A DNA stretch of 64,000 bases from Streptomyces sp. NBC_01288 (GCF_035982055.1 NZ_CP108427.1:7377001-7441000); one strand, 5' to 3'. Shown: positions 24,571-36,100, numbered from the stretch's first letter. The notes: generated from the letters alone by a model not told the origin. Numbers and translations: made by a program.

Positions 24571-24791
24571 TCAGGATAGGCCGCTGCCAGACTCGCCGCC
24601 CATTCCTCCTCGCCGTGAGGACTGATCAGCCGACCGACAGTTCGGCGGATCCACCCGACCTCGCATACAGAGTGGTCGCCTGCAACGTCATCGCCCACCA
24701 CGCTGCGTCTGCCGGGTGGTTGCACGTCCGCAACGGAAGTCCGCGGTTGTCGGGCCACACCACAGGTACGAGCCGTGTGGGTGGCGCCGGT

Positions 24792-26063
24792 TCACGGTGC
24801 GGCCGGCGGTGCGTCGATGTGCGAAAAAACGGTTCGGAATACGGCGACCGTGACTCCCTCCACGGCGAGGGGAGGGTGAGCGTAGGTGTCCCAGGTCTCA
24901 GAGAACTCCGCATGCCGAGAGAGTGCCTGCACCGTTTTGGGATCGTGCTTGCCGGAGGCGCCGAGGGTGGTCGTGTAGAAGTGTTTGAGGTCATGGAATC
25001 GGGTGCGTTCCGGAAGCCCGGCCAGCCTCACGGCCTTTCGCCACTTCTCATGGAAATCGCTGTCGAGGACGGGCCTACCGAACCTGTTCGTGACGAGCAG
25101 GCCCTCGTCCGGCGGTTCGATGTAGCCGCGGGCCCGGCGGCGGCGTTCGGCCTGCGGTGCAACGGGCGGCGGCTCGGAATGCAGCGCTGTGTGCTGGGCC
25201 AGCCGCTGGATCAGGAAGTGATCCACGGGCAGGGTTGCGTAGCTGGCTTTGGTCTTGAGGCGTACGGCGTTGCCTTGCTGACGTTGCTCTGCGACACGAA
25301 GCAGGTCCTGGTCCCAGACGACTTGGCTTCGTTTCAGTCCGAAGGCCTCGCCCTGGCGTAGTCCGGCGCAGGATCCCAGCCAGATCAGAGCCTCATAGCG
25401 TGGTGCCACCTTCCGCATCGCTGCGGCGACCGCAGAGACTTGCGAGGGTGACAGCGGGACCGTGACGCGTGGTGTGACGTTCGGGAGTTCGATGCGCGCC
25501 ACGATGTTGGGCGGGAGCGGGACGTCCTCGTCGAGCATGTAGTGCACGAGGATGCGCCAGGTCTTGAAGATCTGGTGGACCGTGTGGGCGGAGTCGAGAC
25601 CGGGTTTGCCGATCAGGTGATCGACGAAGGTCATGGAGTCCCGGCGGCGGAGGGTGCCCGCGAGGCGGTGGCCGGCGAACGGCAGGATGTGGTTGCGGAG
25701 GTGGCTCTCGTAGGTGTTGGTGGTACGGGGATTCCTGTTTTTGCTGCGTTTCCTTCTGATCATTTCCATGGCATGGAACGCAACTCTTACATTGCTGGCA
25801 TCATTCCTTTCCGGTGTCGGCTCCTTGAATTCTGAACATGCTGCGTCCAGGCGCTTGCGGGCTTCCTCCCAAGTAATCAGGCAAACTCTCCTCTCCTTTC
25901 CGGTGGCGTCGGTGTAGCGCGCCTGCCAGCGCCGTCCCCGGCCGTGATCGGCGGACGGGTACAGAGGGCGTTTCGGGGTGCCGCAGCGGCACGGCGTGTC
26001 ACCGCGTTCCGGCTTCGGATAGGTCTTGTGCCAGCGATCGAACGGCTCCGTTGGCCTGCTCAT
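24792..26063 (-). CDS. Tyrosine-type site-specific recombinase (integrase)
   Basis: A 423-residue integrase. The N-terminal part has zinc-like CRCGTPKRPL and an SAM-like core-binding domain; the catalytic domain shows SCAGLRQGEAFGL (first Arg), FHDLKHFYTTTL (His, with Lys in place of the usual second Arg, as in many actinophage-type integrases), LSRHAE (His) and WDTYAH (nucleophilic Tyr). The ATG at 26061-26063 follows a GGGTGGGA-like site; 58 more upstream codons in frame were judged non-coding. No tRNA or attachment site was found next to it. Confidence 0.88.
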   Translation of the reverse strand: MSRPTEPFDRWHKTYPKPERGDTPCRCGTPKRPLYPSADHGRGRRWQARYTDATGKERRVCLITWEEARKRLDAACSEFKEPTPERNDASNVRVAFHAMEMIRRKRSKNRNPRTTNTYESHLRNHILPFAGHRLAGTLRRRDSMTFVDHLIGKPGLDSAHTVHQIFKTWRILVHYMLDEDVPLPPNIVARIELPNVTPRVTVPLSPSQVSAVAAAMRKVAPRYEALIWLGSCAGLRQGEAFGLKRSQVVWDQDLLRVAEQRQQGNAVRLKTKASYATLPVDHFLIQRLAQHTALHSEPPPVAPQAERRRRARGYIEPPDEGLLVTNRFGRPVLDSDFHEKWRKAVRLAGLPERTRFHDLKHFYTTTLGASGKHDPKTVQALSRHAEFSETWDTYAHPPLAVEGVTVAVFRTVFSHIDAPPAAP

Positions 26064-26311
26064 ATGTCCCACCCAATGATCTGGCTGAGTGCTGTGTCGT
26101 CTGCCGGCCGCCGACTCCTGAAGCTGGCCCGGCTCGAAGGCGCGAAGGGGCTGAAGACTCATCAGGGCGACGGTCGCGTCGGCGCGACGAACCTCAGGCC
26201 GTCGCGTGCATCGGTCTGTTGCTGTCGGCCGAGGCAATGCTTTCCGCTACACCCGGTAGTTATGCACAGCTGTTCATGGTGCGCGCAAAAGTGTGACGGT
26301 CAAGTCGCTGT

Positions 26312-26581
26312 GTGCCTGAAAGTCACTCACTGCCTGATCCCCGGCTTCTGTCCATCGGCATGCAAATCCGACGCCTCAGGGAGGAGCAGGGATACAGCCT
26401 AGAGGAGCTGGCTGAACGCAGCGGGCTGAGTTTTCGTGGACTCATTTATATCGAGCACGGGCAACGCAACCCGAGCGTGTTGACTCTTCTTCGCATTGCG
26501 TCAGGGCTCAATGTCCTTCCGGGAAAGCTGCTTGAAGGCCTCTCGGCGCAGATGCTCGACGACCTGGTGTCCGATGGGTGA
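26312..26581 (+). CDS. XRE-family helix-turn-helix regulator
   Basis: An 89-residue protein made almost entirely of one HTH_3 domain: GMQIRRLREEQGYSLEELAE, then GLSFRGLIYIEHGQRNPSVLTLLRIASGL. It starts with GTG at 26312 and is divergent from the recombinase gene. Such small regulators often control integrases, restriction-modification or BREX genes. Its downstream neighbour is the end of the BREX operon, on the other strand. Confidence 0.85.
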   Translation: MPESHSLPDPRLLSIGMQIRRLREEQGYSLEELAERSGLSFRGLIYIEHGQRNPSVLTLLRIASGLNVLPGKLLEGLSAQMLDDLVSDG

Positions 26582-26909
26582 GGACCTGGTGTACGGAGCC
26601 GGTGTCGACCTGTTGGCGAGTGGCTGCTGACGCACTCAGGTTTCAGGCAGGTGGGTGATCCCGATTCTGCGTAGCTCCGCTGTGCGGCCGACGTTCGCAT
26701 CCCGGGGCGATTCACAGTCCGGCTCCCAGGACTCAAGGAATGTGCGGTTCGCACTGGCGCTGTTTGAACCTGGCTGTGCAGGCCCTCGGGAAGACAGGCC
26801 GGCTGTTTGAGCAGCGGCTCGTGCCAAGCATCGCGGCACGGATCGCCTCGGCCTGGCCGCTGTCGGTCGTCGATGCGGTACCGGGCGCGGTATCCGCGAG
26901 GAACCGCTA
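26582..26909 (+). other. Region without a convincing gene
   Basis: This gap separates the XRE gene from the convergent end of the BREX operon. Open frames in it look like shadows with no ribosome site or motif. I see no strong hairpin. Confidence 0.4.
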
Positions 26910-29042
26910 CTACCCACGAGGCTTGCTGAACGTGGACGTCTCTCGCAAGGTAGCGGCTGCACCTTGGAGGTCCGCCAGACGTGCGGCAAGCGTCGCTTCC
27001 GCAAGGCGAGGCGGCAGTGCGGCACTGAACTTGAGGCCGTTCAACGCGCGGGAGTCCACCGAGGGTAGACACAGCTGATCGGCGGCCTCGGAAGTGGCCT
27101 TCTTCCATTCCGAGGGCGTCACGTCCTCGCGGAGCCGGATGCAGGAGTCGGTGGGCCGCTGGAGCGGATCGGCGACCGTGGTGAGCGTGGCGGCGAGGGT
27201 GGCGTTCGCCCGGTAGCCGGCCCAGGTCCACCAGCGCACATTGGTGTCATGCCCGCCTCGCACGATCACTGTTCCGTCGGGGTGGACCAGTTCCGCGCTG
27301 TCCTCACGGGCCTGGGCGAGCGCAGCCTCCGCGCGTCGGGTAACGGAAACCGGCGGATCGGCGCCGAGCAGTACCTCCCGTGCAGCGCGGGTCAGCTCAT
27401 ACGAGGCGCTTCGGCCCGAGCCTGCTCCACCCCACCGCGCCTTGCCGCCGCTCTCGACCGGTTCGACGAAACATCGACGGCGGGACCAATCGATGTAGGT
27501 CACCTGCCAGCTCCGCCCGGCAAGGAGCAGGCGCCTTGGGCCCGGCACCTCTTCGGTGAGCAATGCGGGATTGGTCGTGCCGATTTCGGTACGGCCCGAC
27601 AGGACCGCGAATTCCGGGGGAGCGGTGAAGACCGCGGTGAGATCCATGAAGTGCCGGTAGCCGAAGCGGCGTTCGGCCTCGGGACCGATGAACAACATGC
27701 CTCCGTCCCGGTCCAGGTACCCCTCGTCGAGCAGGTGACGCACGATGGGCTCGGCTGAGGGACCGAAGGGGCCGAGCCCGCCCCACCATTCCTGCCAGAG
27801 CCGGTCTCCCACGCGGTGTTCCTGCAGGCAGAGGGCCAGTACTTGCTGGGCGACGATGTGCCGGGGTTCAGGCGGGGCTACGACAGGTTCCACCCAGCCG
27901 CGCGACCACAGCAGGAGCAGGGCTGCCGCACTGAGCAGGCCGTCCTCGTCGACGGTGAGGAAGAGGCAGTTGCGGGTGGAGCCGGGCCGTCGGCCGGTGC
28001 GGCCGAGGCGCTGGAGGAAGGAGGCCACGGTGCCAGGCGCGTCGATCTGGATGACACGGTCCAAGTCGCCTACGTCGATGCCGAGCTCCAGTGTGCTGGT
28101 TGAGACGATCACGCAGTCCCGTGCGTCGGCGAATGCCTCTTCCGCCCGCCGCCGCTCATCCACCGACAATGAGGCGTGTGACAAGAACGTGGTCACACCC
28201 TTCGCCCGCAGGCCTTCGCCGAGTTTCTCGACCTGGCGGCGCGATTCGCAGAACACCAGTCGTTTTTCGCCGCGGTGCAGGGCGGCGATTACTGTGACTG
28301 CGTTCTCCAGCGACCCCACATAGTCGAGTTGGACGTCGCCGGGTGGCGGCAGTACGGGTTTTTCCTCGCGCAGATGCGGGGCGACGACTTGCGCCGTGCG
28401 CTGTCCGCTTCCCGAGCCTTGCAGCCAGGTGAGCAGTTGCTCCGGGTTGCCCACCGTCGCGGAGAGCCCGATCCGCTGCACCGGACGCCCGACAACCCGC
28501 TCCAGCCGTTCGAGTACGGCCAGCAGGTGCCAGCCCCGGTCGTCCCCTGCGAAGGCATGCACCTCGTCCACCACGATCGCCCTCAGCCCGGAGAAGAAGG
28601 CCCGATGGTCGACGTTCGTGCTGACCAGCATCGCTTCCAGAGACTCGGGTGTTGTCAGCAGTACGTCCGGGCGGTCGCGCAGGATCTTCTTACGACGTGG
28701 CTGTGAGACATCTCCGTGCCACAAGGCAGCGGTCCGTCCCAGCCAGGAGGTGTACGTCTCCAGACGTGGCAGAAGATTGTTCAGCAGCGCTTTGAGAGGA
28801 CAGACGTACAGGACCGACGTTCCTGTCCAGTTCTCCGCCGCCATCTTCGACAACAGAGGAAACGACGCGGCCTCGGTCTTTCCGCCTGCGGTCGGAGCGA
28901 GGAGTACGGCATCTGAGCCGTCTAGCAGCGGTTCGATCGACTCTTCCTGAAGCGGGCGAAGCCCGGGCCATTCCAGGGTGTTGACGATGTGGTGGACCAG
29001 CCCGGGGTGCAATCGATCCAACGGCTCGGGGGCGCCCGTCAC
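26910..29042 (-). CDS. brxHI: BREX type 2 helicase BrxHI
   Basis: A 710-residue Lhr-like superfamily 2 helicase. APTAGGKTEAA is motif I, VVDEVHAF the DEVH box (motif II), LSATVG motif III, and QRLGRTGRRPGS motif VI. The C-terminal part fits the BrxHI layout. The GTG at 29040-29042 overlaps the brxD stop (GTGA). It is the last gene of the six-gene BREX type 2 operon. Confidence 0.9.
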   Translation of the reverse strand: MTGAPEPLDRLHPGLVHHIVNTLEWPGLRPLQEESIEPLLDGSDAVLLAPTAGGKTEAASFPLLSKMAAENWTGTSVLYVCPLKALLNNLLPRLETYTSWLGRTAALWHGDVSQPRRKKILRDRPDVLLTTPESLEAMLVSTNVDHRAFFSGLRAIVVDEVHAFAGDDRGWHLLAVLERLERVVGRPVQRIGLSATVGNPEQLLTWLQGSGSGQRTAQVVAPHLREEKPVLPPPGDVQLDYVGSLENAVTVIAALHRGEKRLVFCESRRQVEKLGEGLRAKGVTTFLSHASLSVDERRRAEEAFADARDCVIVSTSTLELGIDVGDLDRVIQIDAPGTVASFLQRLGRTGRRPGSTRNCLFLTVDEDGLLSAAALLLLWSRGWVEPVVAPPEPRHIVAQQVLALCLQEHRVGDRLWQEWWGGLGPFGPSAEPIVRHLLDEGYLDRDGGMLFIGPEAERRFGYRHFMDLTAVFTAPPEFAVLSGRTEIGTTNPALLTEEVPGPRRLLLAGRSWQVTYIDWSRRRCFVEPVESGGKARWGGAGSGRSASYELTRAAREVLLGADPPVSVTRRAEAALAQAREDSAELVHPDGTVIVRGGHDTNVRWWTWAGYRANATLAATLTTVADPLQRPTDSCIRLREDVTPSEWKKATSEAADQLCLPSVDSRALNGLKFSAALPPRLAEATLAARLADLQGAAATLRETSTFSKPRG

Positions 29043-30367
29043 GGCAGCTCCAGCTCGATCTCGTCGGCGCTGTCCGTCGCCGCGTTGCGCTCGACCTCGC
29101 TCAGCTCGTCGGCGTTCAACGTCAGCGCGTAGTGCTTACGCGGGTCGAAATCCTCGAACTCGTCCACCCGGTCCAGTACGTCCGCGACGAGCTTGCGCAG
29201 GAACAGACGCGGCGCGATCCCAGCCCGCCCGCCGAGCCTTCCCGTCATCGCGGTGGCCAGCTCTGCCACGTACCCATCGTCGACGAGCGAGGCGACACGC
29301 TCAGGATTCCGGGCCGCTCCTGCATACAAGTCTCTTACAGAACGCCCGAGTTCACCCAGTCGTTGGAGGTCGAAACCGGTTAGGCGCAGCTGCACTGCAC
29401 GCGGCGAGTCGAAGCGCGGGTCGGTGGAGAAGTCGGTGGCCAGTCGCTGGGCGAGCGGGGGCAACCGCTGAACGCCCTGCTGCCCGTCGTAGAAGGCAGG
29501 GGTGCCGGTGATCACCAGGAAGAGACCGGGGAAGCGGCCTGCGTCGATCTCGTCGAGTAGCTGCCGCAGGGCGTTCAGCCCCTTCTCCCGTACATCTCCC
29601 CGCACCCGCTGCAGGGTCTCGATCTCGTCGAGGACCACCAGAAGTCCGGGATGCCCGCAGTCCTTCAGCACGGTGAGCAACCCCTGGAGGAAGCCGAGCG
29701 CCGCGAAGTGGTCGAGGTCTCCGCGTACACCGGCTGTGCGCCGCGCGGAAGCGGCAACCGACTTCTGGCCGCCGAGCCAGGCGATGACAGCCTCCGCGGT
29801 CGCCGCGTCTCCGTCCAGCGTGGCCTTGCGGTAGCCGCGCAGAGCCGCGGAGAAGGCGGGGGTGGTCTGGGCGACGACACGTAGCCGCTCTTCCGTCAAA
29901 GCCTCGATAGCCGCCTCCAACGCCACGCTGTCTTCGGCGAGTTCGGGCTGCGCCTCGTTCACCTCCTCCTCAAGGGTGTAGAACCATCCGTCGATCACCG
30001 AGCGCAGCGCACTGGCAGGTTCGGTCGCGGTGGTCAGCCGTTCGGTGAGCCGCCGGTAGACCGTCTCCAGCTTGTGAAGGGGCGTCTCTGTCTCCGAGAT
30101 CTGGATCTCGGAGACGGCGAGCCCCGCCCGCTTCGCTCGTTCGGCGAGCCAGCGCGCGAAGAAAGTCTTGCCGGACCCGTACTCGCCCCGGACCGCATGG
30201 AAGGCCGCGCCGCCTGTCGTGATCGTGGCGATCCGCTCGTCCAGCGCGGGCCTGAAGCGTTCCAGGCCGACTGCGAACAGGTCGAGGCCGGACCGGGGCA
30301 CGGTCCCGCGCCGCAGCGCGTCAATGACCTCGCGGCGGCGGGCCGCGCTCACGGGTGCGGCGCTCAT
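29039..30367 (-). CDS. brxD: BREX type 2 ATPase BrxD
   Basis: A 442-residue P-loop ATPase. RGEYGSGKTFFARWLAE is the Walker A region at about residue 60, and LLVVLDEIETLQRV is the Walker B. The protein matches the BREX ATP-binding family in length and motifs. The ATG at 30365-30367 overlaps the pglZ stop (ATGA) and its own stop overlaps brxHI, so the genes are coupled. Confidence 0.9.
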   Translation of the reverse strand: MSAAPVSAARRREVIDALRRGTVPRSGLDLFAVGLERFRPALDERIATITTGGAAFHAVRGEYGSGKTFFARWLAERAKRAGLAVSEIQISETETPLHKLETVYRRLTERLTTATEPASALRSVIDGWFYTLEEEVNEAQPELAEDSVALEAAIEALTEERLRVVAQTTPAFSAALRGYRKATLDGDAATAEAVIAWLGGQKSVAASARRTAGVRGDLDHFAALGFLQGLLTVLKDCGHPGLLVVLDEIETLQRVRGDVREKGLNALRQLLDEIDAGRFPGLFLVITGTPAFYDGQQGVQRLPPLAQRLATDFSTDPRFDSPRAVQLRLTGFDLQRLGELGRSVRDLYAGAARNPERVASLVDDGYVAELATAMTGRLGGRAGIAPRLFLRKLVADVLDRVDEFEDFDPRKHYALTLNADELSEVERNAATDSADEIELELP

Positions 30368-33147
30368 GCGCTCCCCTTGGGCAGTTCGAATTGCTCGCGC
30401 AATGTCTCGCGGTTGAGCCGGACCCGGGTCCGGGAGTCGATCAGGCTGACGACCTCGTAGCCTTCGATGTTTAGCAGCCGGGTCAGCACGGTGACGAAGC
30501 CCTCGGGGCGCGTGTGCGTGCGGCCGCCCGAAGCGACAGCGGCCGCGGCGACCGCCGCGAGCGAGAGCGTGCCACCCGAGGCTTCGAGTGCGTCGATGAC
30601 GGCGGCCACCACCTTGCGGTCAGGGGTTTTGCGGACGAACTTGCCCTGCTGCTCGTAGATCTTGGTGTCGACGATCTGGCGGCCGAGCGTGTGCGGAGCC
30701 GGCACGGCGGGCGCTGCTTTGGCCACGGGAACCGGGACCGCGTCGTCGGTGAAGAGCTCACCCTCCTGCGGCCGGGCCTTCGGCTTGGCTGACGGCGTTT
30801 TCCTCACAGGCTTGGAGGACGGTGCGGGAGCGGGAGCCGTCACCGGCGCCAGTGCGGTACTCGCCTCCCACCACGACGGTTGCACGGACTCACGCGGCAA
30901 CTCGGCCCACCCCACGGGCGCGAGGTCGGCAGACGGCGCCAGCACCAGCACCGGCACCGTCATCTCGGCGAGCGCCGCACCGCCGTAGTACCCGGCTCTG
31001 CGCGGGGTGTAGCAGATCTCCTCCGACCAGGGCACGGTGACGCGGCCGCCGTTCTCCAGCACCCGCGGTCCGTCCAGCACGACCTCGCCTTCACTGACCG
31101 TCGTCCCGGTACGCCAGCGGGCCGACTCAACACCCTCAGCATCCACCGGTCCCACCTCGGACCCTTGCCGGTCCAGCACATGGCCGTGATCGGACACCAG
31201 CACCACAGGACGCCCTTGCCCACGCGCGGAGTTGAGTAGCTCGGGGAGGTACTTAACACGGTTCACAGCCCAGTCCGCGAGTGAGCTCCGTTGGCCGTGG
31301 TCGAGGCTCTCTTCGACGGCGTCCAGAACGACACCCACCACGGCGTCCGAGGCGATCGCCGCGACCAGTCGCGGATCGAGCAGGTGCCCCGCAGGCCCGG
31401 GAATCTCGTTTTTGTGGAAGAGGGCTGCAGCATGCCCGTTCTCCTGCCAGAAAGCGGCGAATCCCTCCTTCTCCACGCTCTGCCCGCCCGACACCGGACG
31501 CCCACACAAGAGTGTGGCCCTGCTGAGCAACGTTACCGACGGAATCGTCGCGACCGCGGCCGCCCTCCGCCCCCCGCCGGACAGTTCGCGCCACCGCCCC
31601 ACACCTGTCAGCTCTTCGCCGAGCTGAGCCGCGACCGCGCTACTCATCCCATCCAGGACGAGCACCAGCGGCGGCCGCTCGGCTGCCAGCGGCAAGGCGA
31701 CCGTCCGCAGTACGTCCTCGATGAGCAGCACTCCACCGGGCTGCGCAGCACTTGCGTGCTGCGTCCACGGCCCGAGCTCGGCCGCGAAGGTCTCGTCGAG
31801 CACCGCTCGCCGCCGTCGCGCCGCGTCGTGCACGGTGCGGTACGCCTCGACCAGAGCGGCCTCGGCCTCGGCGTCGCCCACCCACAGCTGGGCCAGCGCC
31901 CGGTCCACCCACCCCCAGTCGGCGACGTGTGTGTGCACGGCCTGGTCGACCGAGGACACCACAGGCTCCTGCCCGTCCAGCCAGTGCCTCAGCCGTACCG
32001 CCATGCGCGCCAGCTCGACCCGCTTCGGATAGAAGTCGGCGGCGAGATGATGCTCCTGAACGTGATCCCAGGCTGCCTGTGCCTCCTCCGGTTCCTCAGT
32101 AAGCGCCTCGGCCAGCCGATGCAGTCGTGACTGGAAGCCGGAGGGAAGAAACGGGTTGTCGGCGAGCGCAGATGTCAGATGGGCGCTGCCCGCCAGCTCG
32201 TCGGCCTGGAGCAGTACGTCGAGCACCCGCTGCCGGGCATCGATGCTCTGCGGCCCCCGCCCCGCCGCCTCACCGATCCAGCGGGTCAGCGTGCCTTCCA
32301 CCGCCCGTGCGTAGGCGCGGAGTTCGGAGGGCCGGGAACCGACCATGCCAAAGACCGTACCCAGTGCGACGGCCGCGTCGGCCGACGCGGCTTTTCCGGT
32401 CATGACGGACGCCAGCACACCGAGCGCGGTTGCCTCGGTCCCCCGGCCGCGGAGCGCGAGCCGCAGCAGTACAGGGGCGGCCTCGCCGGCGCTCTGTGCC
32501 AGCCAGTCGGTGATGCCCTGCTGTTCGGCTTCGGGCAGCGCGGCAAAGCGCTCCGGGCCGCCGGGCGTACGGGACCAGGTGAGCAGCGCATCGACGTCCA
32601 CCGATGCCCCACCCTCGAAGACGCCCTCAAGCCCGAGCCGCACCCCGACGAGGGCTCGCATCGCCGCGTCCAGGGTGAGCACGGCCCCGTGCTGCGGCCA
32701 GCCGGCCACCGGTTCGGCGACGATCAGCGCGCCGGGCAGCCACAGCCACGGGTCCCGTCGCATCCGCGGGTCGAGGTCTGCGGCGCCGAAGAGCTGCTTG
32801 ACGATGTCGGCCTCGTCGACGGCGATGATCTGCGAACGCACCATCTCGCCCAGCAGATCGAGGCCGATCCGGTCACCGTGCACATCAGTGGTGACCACCA
32901 GCAGGTCCGCGCCTTCGGTGGCCAGATGAGCCTGCCAGGCATCGGTGAGGCCGAGCACCGAAGTGGTGTGCGTGACCCGAACCCTGCGCCGTTCGCCGTC
33001 GCCGATCGGCACGGTGAACTCCGTGGGCCCGTCGGACGCGTACTTCCCGTGGACCAGCACAAGCCGCCGGCCTTTCGTGTGGGCAAGGCGCGTGGTGAGT
33101 AGCCCGGTAACGACCCGCTGGTCGAGTTCGGGCACTGTGGCTCCCAT
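30364..33147 (-). CDS. pglZ: BREX type 2 alkaline-phosphatase-like protein PglZ
   Basis: A 927-residue protein of the alkaline phosphatase superfamily. VLVLDGMSS and VLVSDHGHVLDRQG carry the metal-binding residues. A Pro/Ala/Lys-rich linker near residues 750-800 precedes a small C-terminal domain with a winged-helix look. PglZ is the hallmark protein of all BREX systems. Its start overlaps the pglY stop by one base (TGATG). Confidence 0.93.
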   Translation of the reverse strand: MGATVPELDQRVVTGLLTTRLAHTKGRRLVLVHGKYASDGPTEFTVPIGDGERRRVRVTHTTSVLGLTDAWQAHLATEGADLLVVTTDVHGDRIGLDLLGEMVRSQIIAVDEADIVKQLFGAADLDPRMRRDPWLWLPGALIVAEPVAGWPQHGAVLTLDAAMRALVGVRLGLEGVFEGGASVDVDALLTWSRTPGGPERFAALPEAEQQGITDWLAQSAGEAAPVLLRLALRGRGTEATALGVLASVMTGKAASADAAVALGTVFGMVGSRPSELRAYARAVEGTLTRWIGEAAGRGPQSIDARQRVLDVLLQADELAGSAHLTSALADNPFLPSGFQSRLHRLAEALTEEPEEAQAAWDHVQEHHLAADFYPKRVELARMAVRLRHWLDGQEPVVSSVDQAVHTHVADWGWVDRALAQLWVGDAEAEAALVEAYRTVHDAARRRRAVLDETFAAELGPWTQHASAAQPGGVLLIEDVLRTVALPLAAERPPLVLVLDGMSSAVAAQLGEELTGVGRWRELSGGGRRAAAVATIPSVTLLSRATLLCGRPVSGGQSVEKEGFAAFWQENGHAAALFHKNEIPGPAGHLLDPRLVAAIASDAVVGVVLDAVEESLDHGQRSSLADWAVNRVKYLPELLNSARGQGRPVVLVSDHGHVLDRQGSEVGPVDAEGVESARWRTGTTVSEGEVVLDGPRVLENGGRVTVPWSEEICYTPRRAGYYGGAALAEMTVPVLVLAPSADLAPVGWAELPRESVQPSWWEASTALAPVTAPAPAPSSKPVRKTPSAKPKARPQEGELFTDDAVPVPVAKAAPAVPAPHTLGRQIVDTKIYEQQGKFVRKTPDRKVVAAVIDALEASGGTLSLAAVAAAAVASGGRTHTRPEGFVTVLTRLLNIEGYEVVSLIDSRTRVRLNRETLREQFELPKGSA

Positions 33148-36100
33148 CAGTCCTCGCCGCCCGGCACGCTCGCGCTGTCGCCCTGAGTCGCGTGCAGCAC
33201 CTGCCAGTTGATCTCGATCTCGACGCCCGGGTGCGCGGCCGCATAGTCCCGGATCTCGCCCTGTACGTCGGCCAGGGCCCTGCTGAGTGCGGCTTCCAGG
33301 ACACTTTCGCTGTCCGTGGCCTTCACTCGCCGAGACCGCCGGGTGGTTGTCGGCGTGGTCGGCGTGGACGGCAATGGCGACTGACTGTGCGTGGTCGGCC
33401 TGTCGTCCTCGGCCCGGGCAGGGGGGACGATCGCCTCCGACTCGACAGGCGCGGGCGGCGGGGGCGCGACGGGCGCCACGGGTGTCACCGTGCTGAGCCG
33501 CGCTGCCTCGTTGATCAGAGCCACGGCCTGGCCGCGCGCGCTGCTCAGTACCGGGGCCAGATCCGTGTCGAACTCGTCGGCCCCTGCCGCGTCCGCGATC
33601 TCGGCGAGCAGCAGCCCGGACCGGTCGGCGAGACCGTCCCCGCGCCCGGTGTACTTGCGTACGCTGTCGATGAGATCCCAGTCGGTACGCTCCAGCGCCT
33701 CCAATACCCGCTGTGCCGAGGACATCGTCTTGGCCAGCACCACATCGGTGCTCAGATATGTCGCAGCCGCCAGATCCCGCGCGAGCGGTGTCGCCTCTAG
33801 GTTCTGTTTGATCCGCGCCAGCAGATCGGCAGCGTCCCGCACCGACTGCTCGCGGGCGCTCAGCGCCTCCCCGCTGATGCCGAGGGCACTTCGGTACCGG
33901 GTCAGTGCGCGCCGCAGCCCATTGACAGCAGCCTCGCGCTCCTCGGCCTTCGCACGAACATCCGACGCGAGCGCGTTGACATTCCTGGTGAACAGCACCT
34001 GCGGCACGCTCGTGCCGAACAGCGCGGCGGCCCGCGTGTGCGCCGCTGTGAACTCGTCCTCGCTGGGCCGCTCCTGCGCCCGCAGTGCCCAGCCGGGACC
34101 GAACTGATCGAGCGCAGGGGCCTGTTCGGCCTTGCCACGGTAGATCCAGGAGCGGTCGGAGAGCAGCGCGTACGTCGCGATCACCAGGTTCGAGACCAGC
34201 TTGTCAAGGCCCGTCCAGCCGAGCTCGGCGATCCAGGTGCGGATGTCCTCGACCGGAAAGTCGCCCTTCGCGCCGTGCTTGGCCGCCTGCTGGTCGATGT
34301 GACGGCGCCAGTCCGTGGAGACGTTCAGCGGCCCGTCGTGCACCTCACCCAACTCCAAGGGATGCACGATCCGCGCCACATCCGTCAGTTCGCGGCCGTC
34401 GACGACGACCCGGCGCGAGCCGTCGTCCATAGCCTTCGCGATCCACCCGTACGCCATCTTGAACTTCGCGGGAGTGACCGGTTTGCGGCTCTCCTGGCGG
34501 TCGAAGTTCGGATGTTTGGGATACATCGCGTCCAGCAGGCCATCGGCGAGCTTCAGCAGGTTGTACTTGAAGACGCCGCCGCCCTGGAGCTGCGGAACGT
34601 GTCCGGCATACAGCGAGTGGACGTGTTTCCCCTCGGTGACCTGGGCCCCAAGGTCGGTCTCGTTGGCCTTGGCGATCCCGTACGCCTGGTGCAGCACCTG
34701 ACCCAGTTGCGAGACGAGGGTCTCGCGCTGCGCCTCCAACTGATGTTTGACACGTACCTGGTCGTCGGAGGACAGATGGGTTGCGAAGTCCTTCAACCGG
34801 TCGCGCTCCAGCAGGTAGTTGATCTTCAGGAGCCGGCCGAGCTGGGTCCCCCGCTGAGCGGAGAGGAAGGACGGCAGCCATACAACGGTCGGCGCATCCG
34901 GCTTCTCCCGCTGCAACCGGAAGACCCGGTTCTCGTCCGCGCTGGGCAAGCCCTTGTCGTCATCGTCGAAGGGATAGTCGATGACGAAACGGATCCGGTC
35001 CGGCGCGGACGGCTCGAACTGTGTGTCGGGGAGGATCTGCGTATCGCGCACGTTCTCGAAGACGAACTCGGCCGTCCGCCGGGTGCCGTGCCAGACGATT
35101 TCGCGGTCGGCGACGAGCGTGCCATTGTCGGCGATCACCAGCTCCCGCCACAGCCACTCCTGCACCCACCGCTTGCGTGCACCGAGAGTGTCCTTCTCGC
35201 CGACGCTGTCCAGGATCGGTTCCACATCCAGGTCGGACAGATGCAGCGTGAACACCGGGTCCACGTCGTTGCCGTCACTGCGCAGCTCGCCGGGGAACTG
35301 TGCTTGGAGCTCCTGCATCCGCTTGACCACGATCCGGTCCTCCTGCCCGGTGCGGGAGCGGATCGAGCCGTGGTTGAGCGCGGAAAGGCGCGGCCCGGTC
35401 AGCCGGGCGAGGGCCGGCACCTCAGGGGCGAGATAGGCGAGCAGCATCGTCTTGACGAACCGGTCGTCGGCCTTGAACTTGGTGTCGTCCGGGGAGCCGT
35501 ATTTCTGCAGCAGATGCTCCGTCACCTTGCCGTGGAAGCGAGTTGCCGCCTCCGCCTCGCTGCGCAGCCGGTCCGTGAACGCCTCTCCCATCCCCTCGGC
35601 CAGTACGTCCCACAGGTCGCCCAGCGGGATCAACTCGCCGACCTTCATGTCTTCGCGCCTCTTGTAGAGCATCTGCTGGAGCAGCTTGAGGCCGGTGCGC
35701 TCGCGCTGGAGAGCGCCAGAGAGCGCGACCAGGACGTTGAGGAGGACGGGCGAGACCGGGTAAAGGGCCTTGAAGTCGGCCCAGTCGGCATGGGTGGCGC
35801 CGTTGGCGTCTAGGAGCACATCGCGTACTGACTGGTTGGATGTCTCGACCCGGGCGAAGGCCGCTTCAAGTACGGCCTTGGCGGCATCGTCCTTCGGCTT
35901 GAGGACCCGCTCCTTGATGATCTCCGGGAGGTTGCGGTCCTCCAGGCTGATTGGATCGATACGGCCCGCCAGGTATTTGACCTGCTGCTCCAGGTTCTTG
36001 GCCTCCGCGCCAACTGCGTCCGAGCCGATCAGCTCGGACAGGTCGCGCTGGCGGGATATGAAGGAGACGACCGGCAGCGCGCGGCCACCCGTACCGGACT

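Noticed and set aside
24792..26237. Longer recombinase start at 26237
   Set aside because: The added 58 residues are low-complexity with no ribosome site; the ATG at 26063 has one.
26582..26909. Possible small gene ending in GITHLPET
   Set aside because: Only a short tail looks protein-like, with no start signal or family match.
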